From Methanobacteriota archaeon (GTDB lineage: Archaea; Thermoplasmatota; Thermoplasmata; Methanomassiliicoccales; UBA472), in the NCBI GenBank assembly GCA_021372315.1, contig JAJFUT010000099.1:1-37685 (forward strand): 37,685 nt of DNA, in the 5' to 3' direction. The notes beneath the pieces are model-generated. The model ran no database searches. It worked only from the letters and a program-made list of their open reading frames with translations, and had not been told where the DNA came from. Below, one piece after another: positions 1-7,744 of the stretch (positions within the stretch are counted from its first letter, which is position 1; each line of letters opens with the position of its first letter). Both the position numbers and the translations under genes were made by a program.

Positions 1-52
1 TATAAATAAATATAAAATATAAATGGTTTGGAGCTCGGTTTTGCTATCGTGC
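1..52. other. AT-rich spacer downstream of the pstS-like gene
   Basis: Positions 1-25 are almost entirely A and T (TATAAATA-type runs) and 26-52 carry no reading frame. On the minus strand this could be a T-rich transcription end for the pstS-like gene or a promoter for a gene beyond the window edge. The sequence does not decide which. Confidence 0.4.
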
Positions 53-1057
53 TCAATTCTTGCTCACCATAGCGATGTTGGACACGTATGATGTCTCGGT
101 CAGCTCGGCCGATGACCCGGAGGCTTCCTTGGCGTAACCGATCCCAACGTATCCGACGCCGCCTGCGGAGTTCTCGACCTCAGGGATGATCAGCGCATTT
201 GAGTTGAACTGCAACATGGACGACGCGTAGTCCTCCTTCTGCCTCAGGACCATGTCCTTGAACGAGGCATAGCTGCCGGAGGCACTGTCCCTGCCATAGA
301 GGGAGATCGCCAGATCGTCGCCGCCCACCTGGTTCCAGTTCGTGATCGTTCCATTGAAGATCCCTTCAAGCTGGGTCAGGGTCAGAGTGTCGACCGGGTT
401 GTCCTCGTTGACTATGATGGCTATTCCGTCGACTGCCACCTTCCACTCGACTGGGTTGACACCTTTCTCGATCGCCAGAACTTTCTCAGCGTCTGTCATG
501 GCCCTAGAGGCTTGCGCCACCTCGACCTCTCCTTGGTAGAAGCTCTTGATGCCGGCCCCGGAACCGGGCGTCGATAACGTCACGGTGTAATCCGTGTCCT
601 TCTCGAACTCGGCTGCCCACAAAGTTGCGATTTCGGCCATCGTCGTAGACCCGGACTCTTTGAAGTCACCTGTCACATCGGTGTTATTTCCTGTAGCTAA
701 CATTGACTTCATTTCAGCGAGGTCGCTCGGCTGGAGGCTATAGAATCCCGCGTTCTCGACAAGCTGTTGACCGGTCTCGTTCAGAACGAGGTTGAGCCAC
801 AGATAGAGCGATGTACCCTCGGCTGGAACACCGTCAGTGTAGAGATATAGATATCTCGACAGAGAGTAGTTGCCGTCATAAACCGCGGCTTGATCCAGTG
901 GCGAATATGCAACGGAGCTGTCTGTTTTCTTGAGTGAGATTATCTTCACGGTTTGAGCGTTGTCATCGGAACTGTTGTTCATCGTCAAGCCGACAAATGC
1001 AGCGACGATAAGGATAGCGACGATTCCGACGGCTATGTACATATTTTTCTTTTCCAT
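53..1057 (-). CDS. pstS: PstS-like phosphate-binding protein, circularly permuted
   Basis: This 334-residue protein is anchored by a hydrophobic N-terminal helix (about residues 6-24) with no lipobox cysteine. It would bind phosphate outside the membrane for an ABC importer. PstS hallmarks are present but in the wrong order. The segment that normally ends PstS (YSLSRYLYLYTDG, 64-76; GQQLVENAGFYSL, 96-108) comes first. The normal beginning follows: SGSTT (135-139), GSGAGIKSFYQG (165-176), DGIAIIVN (210-217), the NGTITNW region (235-241), GRDSASGSY (255-263) and GGVGYVGIGYA (299-309), and the protein ends there. All ligand-loop motifs are retained, so it looks functional. A GGTGATC ribosome site precedes the ATG. 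The divergent phoU gene supports a phosphate role. No pstCAB genes are visible before the window edge. Confidence 0.85.
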   Translation of the reverse strand: MEKKNMYIAVGIVAILIVAAFVGLTMNNSSDDNAQTVKIISLKKTDSSVAYSPLDQAAVYDGNYSLSRYLYLYTDGVPAEGTSLYLWLNLVLNETGQQLVENAGFYSLQPSDLAEMKSMLATGNNTDVTGDFKESGSTTMAEIATLWAAEFEKDTDYTVTLSTPGSGAGIKSFYQGEVEVAQASRAMTDAEKVLAIEKGVNPVEWKVAVDGIAIIVNEDNPVDTLTLTQLEGIFNGTITNWNQVGGDDLAISLYGRDSASGSYASFKDMVLRQKEDYASSMLQFNSNALIIPEVENSAGGVGYVGIGYAKEASGSSAELTETSYVSNIAMVSKN

Positions 1058-1200
1058 TCAGATCACCATCGTTCGAATTTGCCAAAGCAGCGGCGACGGG
1101 GCGGTCGCGAACGGAAAAATCATGTTCGCAGTATTGTCTTGCCCGTACGAACACTTCTGCCCTGTGCCTTTCTTCACAGTACGACCGAGTCTAGAAATTT

Positions 1201-1211
1201 GGTTATATACA
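1201..1211 (-). promoter_or_regulatory. Candidate TATA box for the pstS-like gene
   Basis: The minus strand reads TGTATATAACC here, the best TATA-like element upstream of the gene. It would leave a leader of about 115-120 nt before the ATG at 1057, which is long compared with other promoters in this window. The core TGTATATA is shared with the palindrome facing phoU at 1269-1282. Confidence 0.35.
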
Positions 1212-1237
1212 TTGTGCAAATAGAATATGTTCAAGAA

Positions 1238-1282
1238 TATTGAAAATATATCTATATATTCAATAAGGATTGTATATACAAT
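1238..1282. promoter_or_regulatory. Two palindromes in the pstS/phoU divergent promoter region
   Basis: TATTGAA at 1238-1244 is repeated inverted as TTCAATA at 1259-1265 around an AT-only core. Immediately downstream, 1269-1282 is a perfect 14-bp palindrome, ATTGTATATACAAT, which includes a TATA-like TATATA core about 40 bp before the phoU start. These are likely the phoU core promoter plus operator. The protein that binds them is unknown. Confidence 0.5.
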
Positions 1283-1322
1283 ACACTTATCTAAGGAGTG
1301 AACAGAACAGGAGGCCGTGGAC

Positions 1323-2336
1323 ATGGAGATAAGAAAGGTACAGAAGACCGGGGCGTCGACCATGACGGTGTCGCTGCCGAAGAGCTGGGTCGACCAGCAT
1401 GGGTTGAAGCCCGGAGACCCGGTCTCCATGATCACGCTCCCCGATGGGACCATCAGCATCGATCCGAAGAGAGAGAAGCGCAAGGACTCGTCGAAGAGGG
1501 TGATTTGGGCGGACGACAAGGAATCGTCCGAGCACCTGATCCGCAAGATGATCGGGGCCTACCTTGCAGGTTTCAATCTGATAGAGATCAGGTCCAAGGA
1601 GCGCCTTGACCATAACATCAAGCAAGCGATAAAGGACTTCGCAAAACTTGCCATAGGCCCGGAGGTCATAGAGGAGACGAGCAACGTCATCGTGCTCCAC
1701 GACCTGTCGGACCCTGTCGAACTGCCTCAGGAAAAGTGCGTCAGGAGGATGCACCTCATCGTCAGTTCGATGCACAAGGACACGATGGAAGCGCTGAACC
1801 CTTACGATACAGGCCTCGCTCACGACATCATCGACAGGGACGTCGACGTCGACAGGCTCTACTGGATGGCGGTGAAGCAGTACAACCTCATCATCAGGGA
1901 CAGGAGGCTTTCTGAGAAGATCGGCGTCGATATCTTCCAGGGCATGGACCTCGTGACCGTTGCAAGGGGCATAGAGAGGATAGGCGATCACGCCGAGAAG
2001 ATCTCGAAGAACATCATCCTGGCCGAGGAACAGGAGATCAAGCTAGAGAACGCCGACGAGCTGAAGAAGCTCTCCAAGGCGGCTTTGAGCATACTTGACG
2101 CGGGCATCGATTCCTTCTTCCAAAAGAACATCAAGAACGCAAATTCAACGATCGATTCTGGCAAGCTCGTCACGGTCGAATGCGAGAAGCTGTCCGCTTC
2201 CACGAGGATCAAGAACACTCAGGCCGGCGTTATTTTCAACTCGATCATCGACAGCCTCATCAGGACGACGATGTACGGCATGGACATAGCCGAGATAGCG
2301 ATCAATGCGGCCATGAGGGACGGGGACAGCAAATGA
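1323..2336 (+). CDS. phoU: PhoU-family phosphate regulator with N-terminal AbrB/SpoVT domain
   Basis: This 337-residue archaeal PhoU-type protein starts with a swapped-hairpin AbrB/SpoVT DNA-binding domain (about residues 1-45; KTGASTMTVSLPKSWV is typical). Two helical PhoU repeats follow (about 105-205 and 215-330), with the DHAEKISK stretch typical of the metal-binding second repeat. PhoU proteins restrain phosphate uptake; with an AbrB domain this one may also bind DNA and could act on the adjacent palindromes (inference). A GTG at 1317 is also possible, but AGGAGG at 1309-1314 lies 2 nt from it and 8 nt from the ATG at 1323, so the ATG is preferred. It is divergent from the pstS-like gene. 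Confidence 0.88.
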   Translation: MEIRKVQKTGASTMTVSLPKSWVDQHGLKPGDPVSMITLPDGTISIDPKREKRKDSSKRVIWADDKESSEHLIRKMIGAYLAGFNLIEIRSKERLDHNIKQAIKDFAKLAIGPEVIEETSNVIVLHDLSDPVELPQEKCVRRMHLIVSSMHKDTMEALNPYDTGLAHDIIDRDVDVDRLYWMAVKQYNLIIRDRRLSEKIGVDIFQGMDLVTVARGIERIGDHAEKISKNIILAEEQEIKLENADELKKLSKAALSILDAGIDSFFQKNIKNANSTIDSGKLVTVECEKLSASTRIKNTQAGVIFNSIIDSLIRTTMYGMDIAEIAINAAMRDGDSK

Positions 2337-2360
2337 TAGCTGGCGCATCGATCATAGTTG

Positions 2361-2440
2361 AACGTTCATATAAATGATTATTGTAATATTTTAATTGAAA
2401 GGTCATTGATGTTCTGAATGCAAATCGTTAATAACTTTAG
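2361..2440 (+). promoter_or_regulatory. AT-rich promoter region of cooS
   Basis: The spacer between phoU and cooS has two TATA-like elements, CATATAAAT (2368-2376) and TTAATAAC (about 2429-2437). The second would give a short leader before the ribosome site at 2474. I cannot tell which is used. No clear operator repeat is visible. Confidence 0.35.
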
Positions 2441-2488
2441 ACTCAAATGATTTTTCAAGCGCCGTTAAGACGTAAGGAGGATCATACA

Positions 2489-4426
2489 TTGGGAGACGAA
2501 TTACCGGAGATCATCTCGGTCGAATGTCTCAGAGTTCCAGCGAAACACCTGAAACCTGAGGATATCGACCAGAAGGTAGAGGACAGGGCACTGGACAGAA
2601 CAACAAAAGAGGTCCTGAAAAAGACGATGAAGGAGGGGACGGACACCGTTTGGGACCGATTCGAGAGGCAACAGCCTCCGTGCAAGTTCTGTTCCGAAGG
2701 CATCTCATGCCAGCGTTGCGCGATGGGCCCATGCAGATTGATGGGCGGCGATCGGACGAGAGGGGTATGCGGTGCCGATGCCGATCTCATGGTCGCAAGA
2801 AATCTTCTCGACACGATAGCTACCGGGGCCGCTTCGCACTCCGACCATGGCAGGGAGGTCGTGGAGACCCTTCTCAAGGCGGCGAGGGGTCATGCTGCCG
2901 GATACGGTGTCAAGGACGAGGAGAAGCTCAAGCGCCTGGCTGCCGAGTACGGGATCGATGCGGGTCTGCCGATCAACAAGATGGCGGAGAAGCTTGCCCT
3001 GGCGATGCTGGAGGAGTTCGGCACCATCAAGGGAACGATGCAGATGCCTAACCGGGCGCCGGCTGAGGACATCGAGCTCTGGAAGGCGGCGAAGATACTG
3101 CCCCGGAGCATCGACCGGGAGGTCGTCGAGGCGATGCACCGCGTTCATATGGGGGTCGGCGCCGAATACAATGGGTTCCTGCAACAGGGCATGAGGGCGT
3201 CAATGGCCGACGGATGGGGCGGGTCCATGATGGGGACGGAGATATCGGACGTCCTCTTCGGAACCCCTGACATCAACCGTTCGAAGGTCAACCTAGGCGT
3301 ACTGAAGCACGACGAGGTCAACATCTCGCTGCACGGGCACAATCCGATCCTGTCCGAGATGGTTATCAAGGTCGCTGGTATGCCGGAGATGATCGAGAGG
3401 GCGAAGAGCGTCGGCGCCAAGGGGATCAACCTCGTCGGCCTCTGCTGCACGGGGAACGAACTTCTGATGAGGAAGGGCATCCATCAGGCCGGGAACCACA
3501 TGGACCAGGAGCTTGTGATCACCACGGGCGCTCTGGAGGTGATGATAGTCGACTACCAGTGCATATTCCCGACCCTCGCGAACACGGCCGCATGCTACCA
3601 TACGAAGCTGTTCTCCACGTCCCCGAAGGCGACCATCTCCGGTAGCTATTACATGGAGATAACGCCTGAGAACGCCTACGAACAATCGAGGAAGATGGTG
3701 ATCGCGGCCATCGACAACTACCCGAACAGGGTACCGGAGCGCGTCCTGATACCGGACAAGCCGATGGACGCCATGGTGGGCTTCTCGGTCGAGGCGATCA
3801 AGAAGGCGCTGGGAGGCAGCCTGAAACCGTTGCTGGATGTGATCGTGTCGGGCAAGATAAGGGGATGCGTAGGCATCGTCGGGTGCAACAACCCCCACGT
3901 CAAGCATGACTACGGACATGTGACGCTGGCGAAGGAGCTGATCAAGAGGGACATCCTTTGTGTCGAGACGGGGTGCTCGTCCATCGCGTGCGCGAAGGCG
4001 GGGCTCATGCAGCCCGAATCGATAGAGCTAGCCGGAAAGGGATTGAAGGAGGTTTGCGGTTCATTGGGGATCCCGCCGGTGCTTCACATGGGCTCCTGCG
4101 TGGACAATTCCAGGATACTCACGCTCGCTGCCGAGCTGGCGAAGATGGCGAACGTCAGGATCGACCAGCTGCCGATAGCGGGCGCGGCCCCCGAATGGTA
4201 TTCCCCCAAGGCGGTAGCGATCGGAAGCTATTTCGTCGGCAGCGGGGTGAGCGTCGTTCTCGGGGTGATGCCGCACATCGGAGGGAGCGCCAACGTGGTC
4301 AAGGCATTGACGGATGATATAGAGTCCGCCGTCCATGCGAAGTTCTGGGTCGAGCCGAACCCGAAGAACGCCGCGGCCTTGCTCTTCGATCACATCGAGA
4401 CGAAGAGGAAAGCACTGGGCATGTGA
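2489..4426 (+). CDS. cooS: Monofunctional Ni-Fe carbon monoxide dehydrogenase catalytic subunit
   Basis: This 645-residue CooS interconverts CO and CO2. The N-terminus carries C65-x2-C68 (D-cluster position) then C74, C77, C82 and C94 (B-cluster). C-cluster ligand motifs follow in order: HGHNP, GLCCTGNE, DYQCIFP, GCNNPH, ETGCSS and GSCVDNS; the lysine of the SPKAVAIG motif and the ASHSDHG stretch are also present. The residue that is the second D-cluster cysteine in the CX7C type is serine 73 here, giving the CX2C type. A TTG start at 2489 is chosen because AAGGAGG (2474-2480) sits 8 nt upstream; an ATG at 2447 in frame lacks such a site. No cooF ferredoxin, cooC maturation factor or acetyl-CoA synthase gene is adjacent, so partners and physiological direction are unknown. 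Confidence 0.93.
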   Translation: MGDELPEIISVECLRVPAKHLKPEDIDQKVEDRALDRTTKEVLKKTMKEGTDTVWDRFERQQPPCKFCSEGISCQRCAMGPCRLMGGDRTRGVCGADADLMVARNLLDTIATGAASHSDHGREVVETLLKAARGHAAGYGVKDEEKLKRLAAEYGIDAGLPINKMAEKLALAMLEEFGTIKGTMQMPNRAPAEDIELWKAAKILPRSIDREVVEAMHRVHMGVGAEYNGFLQQGMRASMADGWGGSMMGTEISDVLFGTPDINRSKVNLGVLKHDEVNISLHGHNPILSEMVIKVAGMPEMIERAKSVGAKGINLVGLCCTGNELLMRKGIHQAGNHMDQELVITTGALEVMIVDYQCIFPTLANTAACYHTKLFSTSPKATISGSYYMEITPENAYEQSRKMVIAAIDNYPNRVPERVLIPDKPMDAMVGFSVEAIKKALGGSLKPLLDVIVSGKIRGCVGIVGCNNPHVKHDYGHVTLAKELIKRDILCVETGCSSIACAKAGLMQPESIELAGKGLKEVCGSLGIPPVLHMGSCVDNSRILTLAAELAKMANVRIDQLPIAGAAPEWYSPKAVAIGSYFVGSGVSVVLGVMPHIGGSANVVKALTDDIESAVHAKFWVEPNPKNAAALLFDHIETKRKALGM

Positions 4427-4451
4427 GAGCAAACGATTTTCGTCGGACCTC

Positions 4452-4490
4452 GAAAGGAAGGCGAAGGCCGACCTTTCCCGGTCATTCTTT
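4452..4490. terminator. Possible shared terminator between convergent cooS and leuD
   Basis: GAAAGG (4452-4457) can pair with CCTTTC (4472-4477) around a GC-rich loop, followed by TTCTTT on the plus strand. The stem is short and the assignment is weak. It rests mainly on its place between two converging genes. Confidence 0.25.
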
Positions 4491-4529
4491 ATCACCGAAC
4501 TAAAAGTAAGGAAAGAGGTTTTGGCCGGC

Positions 4530-5033
4530 TCATAGATTGAACCCGCCGTACTTCTTGAAGTGCTCGGCCAGTCCGCCATCGTTGAGGATCTTCACCATGA
4601 CCGGGGGCAGCGCGACCGCCTTGATCTCGATACCCTTCGTCTTGTTGACGACGACCCCCTTCTCAAGGTCGACGAACAGCTCGTCGCCCTCCTCTATCTT
4701 CGAGGTGTCGCACTCGATGACCGGCAGTCCGACGTTGATGCAGTTCCTGAAGAATATCCTGGCGAAGGACTTGGCCAGCACAGCGCTGATGCCCGCTGCC
4801 TGGATGACCAGCGGCGCCTGCTCCCTGCTGGAGCCCATGCCGAAGTTCTCCCCTCCGACGATGAAGTTGCCGTTCTTGATCTCCTTGTGGAAACCGGGCC
4901 TGATGTCCTCCATCAGGTGCGTCGAGAGGTCCTTCATGTCGGTGCTCTTGAACTTGTACTTGCCGCTGATGATGTAGTCGGTGTTGATGTTCTTGCCGAA
5001 CACGTGCGCGTTGCCTCTCATCTGCGTCTGCAT
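4530..5033 (-). CDS. leuD: Isopropylmalate/homoaconitate dehydratase small subunit (swivel domain)
   Basis: This 167-residue small subunit of an aconitase-family hydro-lyase contributes the swivelling domain to the LeuC partner. It has NINTDYIISGKYKF near the N-terminus and the GSSREQAP motif. The loop that sets substrate choice in archaeal small subunits reads YKFK (residues 26-29), unlike YLVY or YLRT known from Methanocaldococcus isopropylmalate and homoaconitate enzymes, so the substrate is open. Two adjacent ATGs exist: 5036 overlaps the leuC stop as ATGA, but GGAGGTG is better spaced (5 nt) for 5033. Last gene of the three-gene minus-strand operon. Confidence 0.85.
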   Translation of the reverse strand: MQTQMRGNAHVFGKNINTDYIISGKYKFKSTDMKDLSTHLMEDIRPGFHKEIKNGNFIVGGENFGMGSSREQAPLVIQAAGISAVLAKSFARIFFRNCINVGLPVIECDTSKIEEGDELFVDLEKGVVVNKTKGIEIKAVALPPVMVKILNDGGLAEHFKKYGGFNL

Positions 5034-6283
5034 CATAGCACCTCCCTTGGGTCGGCGATGCATCCCTTGATGGCGCTGTAGGCCGCGGTCGCCGGACTGG
5101 ACAGATAGATGTCGGCCTTGGTGTTGCCCATGCGCCCCTTGAAGTTGCGGTTGGCTGTGGACAGGACGTTCTCGCCATCCGACGGTACGCCGTTGCAGGT
5201 CCCGACGCACGGTCCGCAGGACGGGGACAATACGGTGGCCCCTGCCTTAACGAGCTTGCCGATGATGCCCGTCTCGAGCCCCTGGGTCAGTATCATCTTA
5301 GACGACGGGGCGACGATCAGGCGCGTGCTCTTGTTGACCGTCTTCCCATCGAGGATCTTCGCTGCGATCTCCAGGTCCTCGTACCTGCCGTTGGTGCAGG
5401 TTCCGATGTAGATCTGGTCGAGCGGCAGCCCGGCCACCTTATCGATCGGGACGACGTTGTCCACGTCGGGCGGGCAGGCGATCTGCGGGCTCATGTCGCT
5501 CAGGTCCTCGACGATGACGCGCTCGTACTTCGCGTCCATCGTGGCGTACACGGGCTTGAACGGCACCTTGGTCTTGTCGGCCAGGTACTTGACGGTCTTC
5601 TCGTCGCAGGCCATGAGCCCGGCCTTGGCGCCGGTCTCGACGGCCAGGTTCGAGATCGTCATCCTCGCGTCGACGCTCATCGCGTCTATGACGTCCCCGT
5701 ATATCTCCAACGCCTTGTACGTGGCGCCGTTGGACGTGAGCGTCCCGACCATATGGAGCGCGACGTCCTTGGAGTATACGCCCTTCTGCAGCTTCCCGTC
5801 GTAGACGAGCTTTATCGTCTCTGGCACCTTGAACCACATCTTCCCGCTTATGAGCGCGGCGGCCATGTCCGTCGAGCCCACGCCGGAGCTGAACACGTTC
5901 AGCGCGCCATAGGTCGTCGTGTGCGAGTCGGCGCCGATGACGATCATTCCCGGTGCGACCTTCCCCGACTCGGGCAGCAGCGTGTGGCACACGCCCTCCC
6001 CGATGTCGTAGAGCTTCACCCCGTGCTTCTTGGCGAACTCCCTCATCTTCTTGTGAAGGTTCGAAACGCCTTCGATCGGCGACGGGACGTTGTGGTCGAT
6101 GACGATGGAGTACTTGGACGGGTCCAACACCTTCTGCCCGTTCATGTCCTCGAACGCCTTGATCGTCAACGGCGTTGTGCCGTCCTGGCTCATCATATAG
6201 TCAACTGGCGCGACGACTATCTCTCCGGCCTTGACGGCCTTCCCGACGTGCGCCGATAGTATCTCCTCAGCGATGCTGCCCAT
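5033..6283 (-). CDS. leuC: Isopropylmalate/homoaconitate dehydratase large subunit
   Basis: This 416-residue large subunit of the 3-isopropylmalate dehydratase/homoaconitase family would bind a [4Fe-4S] cluster through the cysteine of YIGTCTNGR and the CxxC of SPSCGPCVGT; GADSHTTTYGA is also typical. With LeuD it isomerises a 2-hydroxy tricarboxylate or isopropylmalate. The ATG at 6283 is favoured over the GTG at 6292 because an AAGGTG site is 8 nt away. It begins 18 nt after the NifV-like synthase, and its TGA overlaps the first leuD ATG. The upstream synthase resembles homocitrate synthases, so homoaconitate may be the substrate rather than isopropylmalate. Confidence 0.87.
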   Translation of the reverse strand: MGSIAEEILSAHVGKAVKAGEIVVAPVDYMMSQDGTTPLTIKAFEDMNGQKVLDPSKYSIVIDHNVPSPIEGVSNLHKKMREFAKKHGVKLYDIGEGVCHTLLPESGKVAPGMIVIGADSHTTTYGALNVFSSGVGSTDMAAALISGKMWFKVPETIKLVYDGKLQKGVYSKDVALHMVGTLTSNGATYKALEIYGDVIDAMSVDARMTISNLAVETGAKAGLMACDEKTVKYLADKTKVPFKPVYATMDAKYERVIVEDLSDMSPQIACPPDVDNVVPIDKVAGLPLDQIYIGTCTNGRYEDLEIAAKILDGKTVNKSTRLIVAPSSKMILTQGLETGIIGKLVKAGATVLSPSCGPCVGTCNGVPSDGENVLSTANRNFKGRMGNTKADIYLSSPATAAYSAIKGCIADPREVL

Positions 6284-6301
6284 TGTGATCACACCTTTTC
6301 C

Positions 6302-7480
6302 TTAGTCTTTCAGCTTGTGGATCTGACCGTTCTTGTAGTCCTCGTACATGTAGCCGAGCTCGAGCTCGGTCAGCGAGCGCTTCAAGGCGATGGAGTTTGC
6401 ACGGACGTGCTCGAGCAGGACGCCGGACGCTTCGTCGTCGACCTCGTACCCGTTCTTCTCAAGTATCTGCTTGATCGTGTGACGCCCAGAGTGCTTCCCG
6501 ATGACGATCTTGCGCTGGAGACCCACTTCCTCCGGGGAGTACGGCTCGTAGTTGCTGAGGTACTTTATGACGCCATCGGTGTGTATGCCCGCCTCGTGGG
6601 CGAAGCAGTTCTCGCCGACTATCGGCTTCCATCCCGGGATCGTCCTCCCGGCCGCCCTGGCGACGTAATCCGAGACCTCCCGGAACCTCTTGGTATCGAA
6701 ATCGACGTCCATCTTGAGGATGTGCCTCGCGGCCATCGCTATCTCCTCGAGCGGGCTGTTACCGGTCCTCTCGCCTATCCCGAGGACGGTCGTCGAAGCG
6801 AACCTGGCCCCCGCCTGGATGCCAGCGATGGCATTGGCCGTGGCCATTCCGAAGTCGTTGTGCGTGTGCATCTCGACGTCGATCTTGGCGTTCTCGATGA
6901 TGTACTTAATATCGTCGTATGTGCGGCGGGGGTCCTGCATGCCTATCGTGTCGCAATAGCGGAACCTATGCGCGCCCGCCTCCTTGGCCGTCTTTGCGAA
7001 GGTGATCAGGAAGTCCCTGTCCGCCCTCGACGCGTCCTCGGCGTTGCACGAGATATAGAGGCCGTGAGCCTTGGCGTGCTCTATCGCCTCCGTGATCCTT
7101 TCCAGGACCCATTCCCTGGACTTCATCAACTTGTGCTGGATGTGAATATCTGAAGATGACATCGATATGGCCACTGAGTCGACGTCGCAGTCGATGCTCT
7201 GGTCGATGTCCTCCTTGTTCGCCCTGTTCCATCCTAGGATCGATGCTTCCAGTCCAAGCCCGGCAATTTTCTTGATCGCTTTCTTCTCATCCCCGCCCAT
7301 CGCCGGGATCCCCGCCTCGATCTGCTGCACTCCGATCTCGTCGAGAAGCTTAGCTATGCGCAGCTTCTCCAGATTGGCGAACACTATGCCTGCCGCCTGT
7401 TCCCCATCTCTGAGCGTCGTGTCGCAGATTACCAGCGGGTACTGGTTCAATTTTGCCAGGATCTTTGAGCTGTCCTTCAT
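6302..7480 (-). CDS. NifV-like homocitrate synthase (isopropylmalate/homocitrate synthase family)
   Basis: This 392-residue DRE-TIM acyl-CoA lyase condenses acetyl-CoA with a 2-oxo acid. CDTTLRDGEQ opens the barrel, HTHNDFGMATANA carries the metal-binding histidines, and GENCFAHEAGIHTDG follows. Several stretches fit NifV-type homocitrate synthases better than LeuA: IEAGIPAMG, EDASRAD and AGAHRFRYCDT. The C-terminal leucine-sensing domain of LeuA is absent. Homocitrate could serve nitrogenase cofactor, aminoadipate-type lysine or coenzyme B synthesis; isopropylmalate cannot be excluded. The frame stays open to an ATG at 7594, but a TATA element at 7557-7573 would place transcription start inside that extension, and GGGAAAAGAG precedes the ATG at 7480. 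First gene of the operon with leuC and leuD; no isocitrate-type dehydrogenase follows. Confidence 0.8.
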   Translation of the reverse strand: MKDSSKILAKLNQYPLVICDTTLRDGEQAAGIVFANLEKLRIAKLLDEIGVQQIEAGIPAMGGDEKKAIKKIAGLGLEASILGWNRANKEDIDQSIDCDVDSVAISMSSSDIHIQHKLMKSREWVLERITEAIEHAKAHGLYISCNAEDASRADRDFLITFAKTAKEAGAHRFRYCDTIGMQDPRRTYDDIKYIIENAKIDVEMHTHNDFGMATANAIAGIQAGARFASTTVLGIGERTGNSPLEEIAMAARHILKMDVDFDTKRFREVSDYVARAAGRTIPGWKPIVGENCFAHEAGIHTDGVIKYLSNYEPYSPEEVGLQRKIVIGKHSGRHTIKQILEKNGYEVDDEASGVLLEHVRANSIALKRSLTELELGYMYEDYKNGQIHKLKD

Positions 7481-7556
7481 CTCTTTTCCCTTTCCCAATT
7501 GCTCCAATGCACTAGCGAACCATCGGGCTTCAGGTCCGATGACAGGCCGTGCAGAG

Positions 7557-7573
7557 CTTAATAATATTTCTTT
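7557..7573 (-). promoter_or_regulatory. TATA/BRE element for the NifV-like/leuCD operon
   Basis: The minus strand reads AAAGAAATATTATTAAG, a purine-rich BRE-like stretch followed by a TATA-like core. Transcription would begin near 7535, giving about a 55-nt leader to the ATG at 7480. Confidence 0.45.
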
Positions 7574-7744
7574 TAACCGCCAAGTCACCGACAAGAAACG
7601 GTTCGGCGAGTCCCATAGCGGACAGAATTGCAGTCGGAGTATGCCACGCTATGTCACACCGAAATGACTTCATGAAAGGTTCCCTACAAAAGTGTTTCGC
7701 AGAATGACACCTTCGACGTAACGAGAATATCGATGAGCTGGTCG

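Noticed and set aside
53-1057. Reading the pstS-like gene as a truncated pseudogene or fused fragments
   Set aside because: All expected PstS segments are present once, the frame is intact, and it has an N-terminal anchor, ribosome site and normal stop.
6302-7594. Longer NifV-like synthase starting at ATG 7594
   Set aside because: The extra 38 residues are not family-like and overlap the probable TATA box and transcription start.
7481-7744. Possible gene in the spacer between pelA and the NifV-like operon
   Set aside because: Only short frames with poor codon bias are present; beyond the promoter element at 7557-7573 I see nothing supportable.
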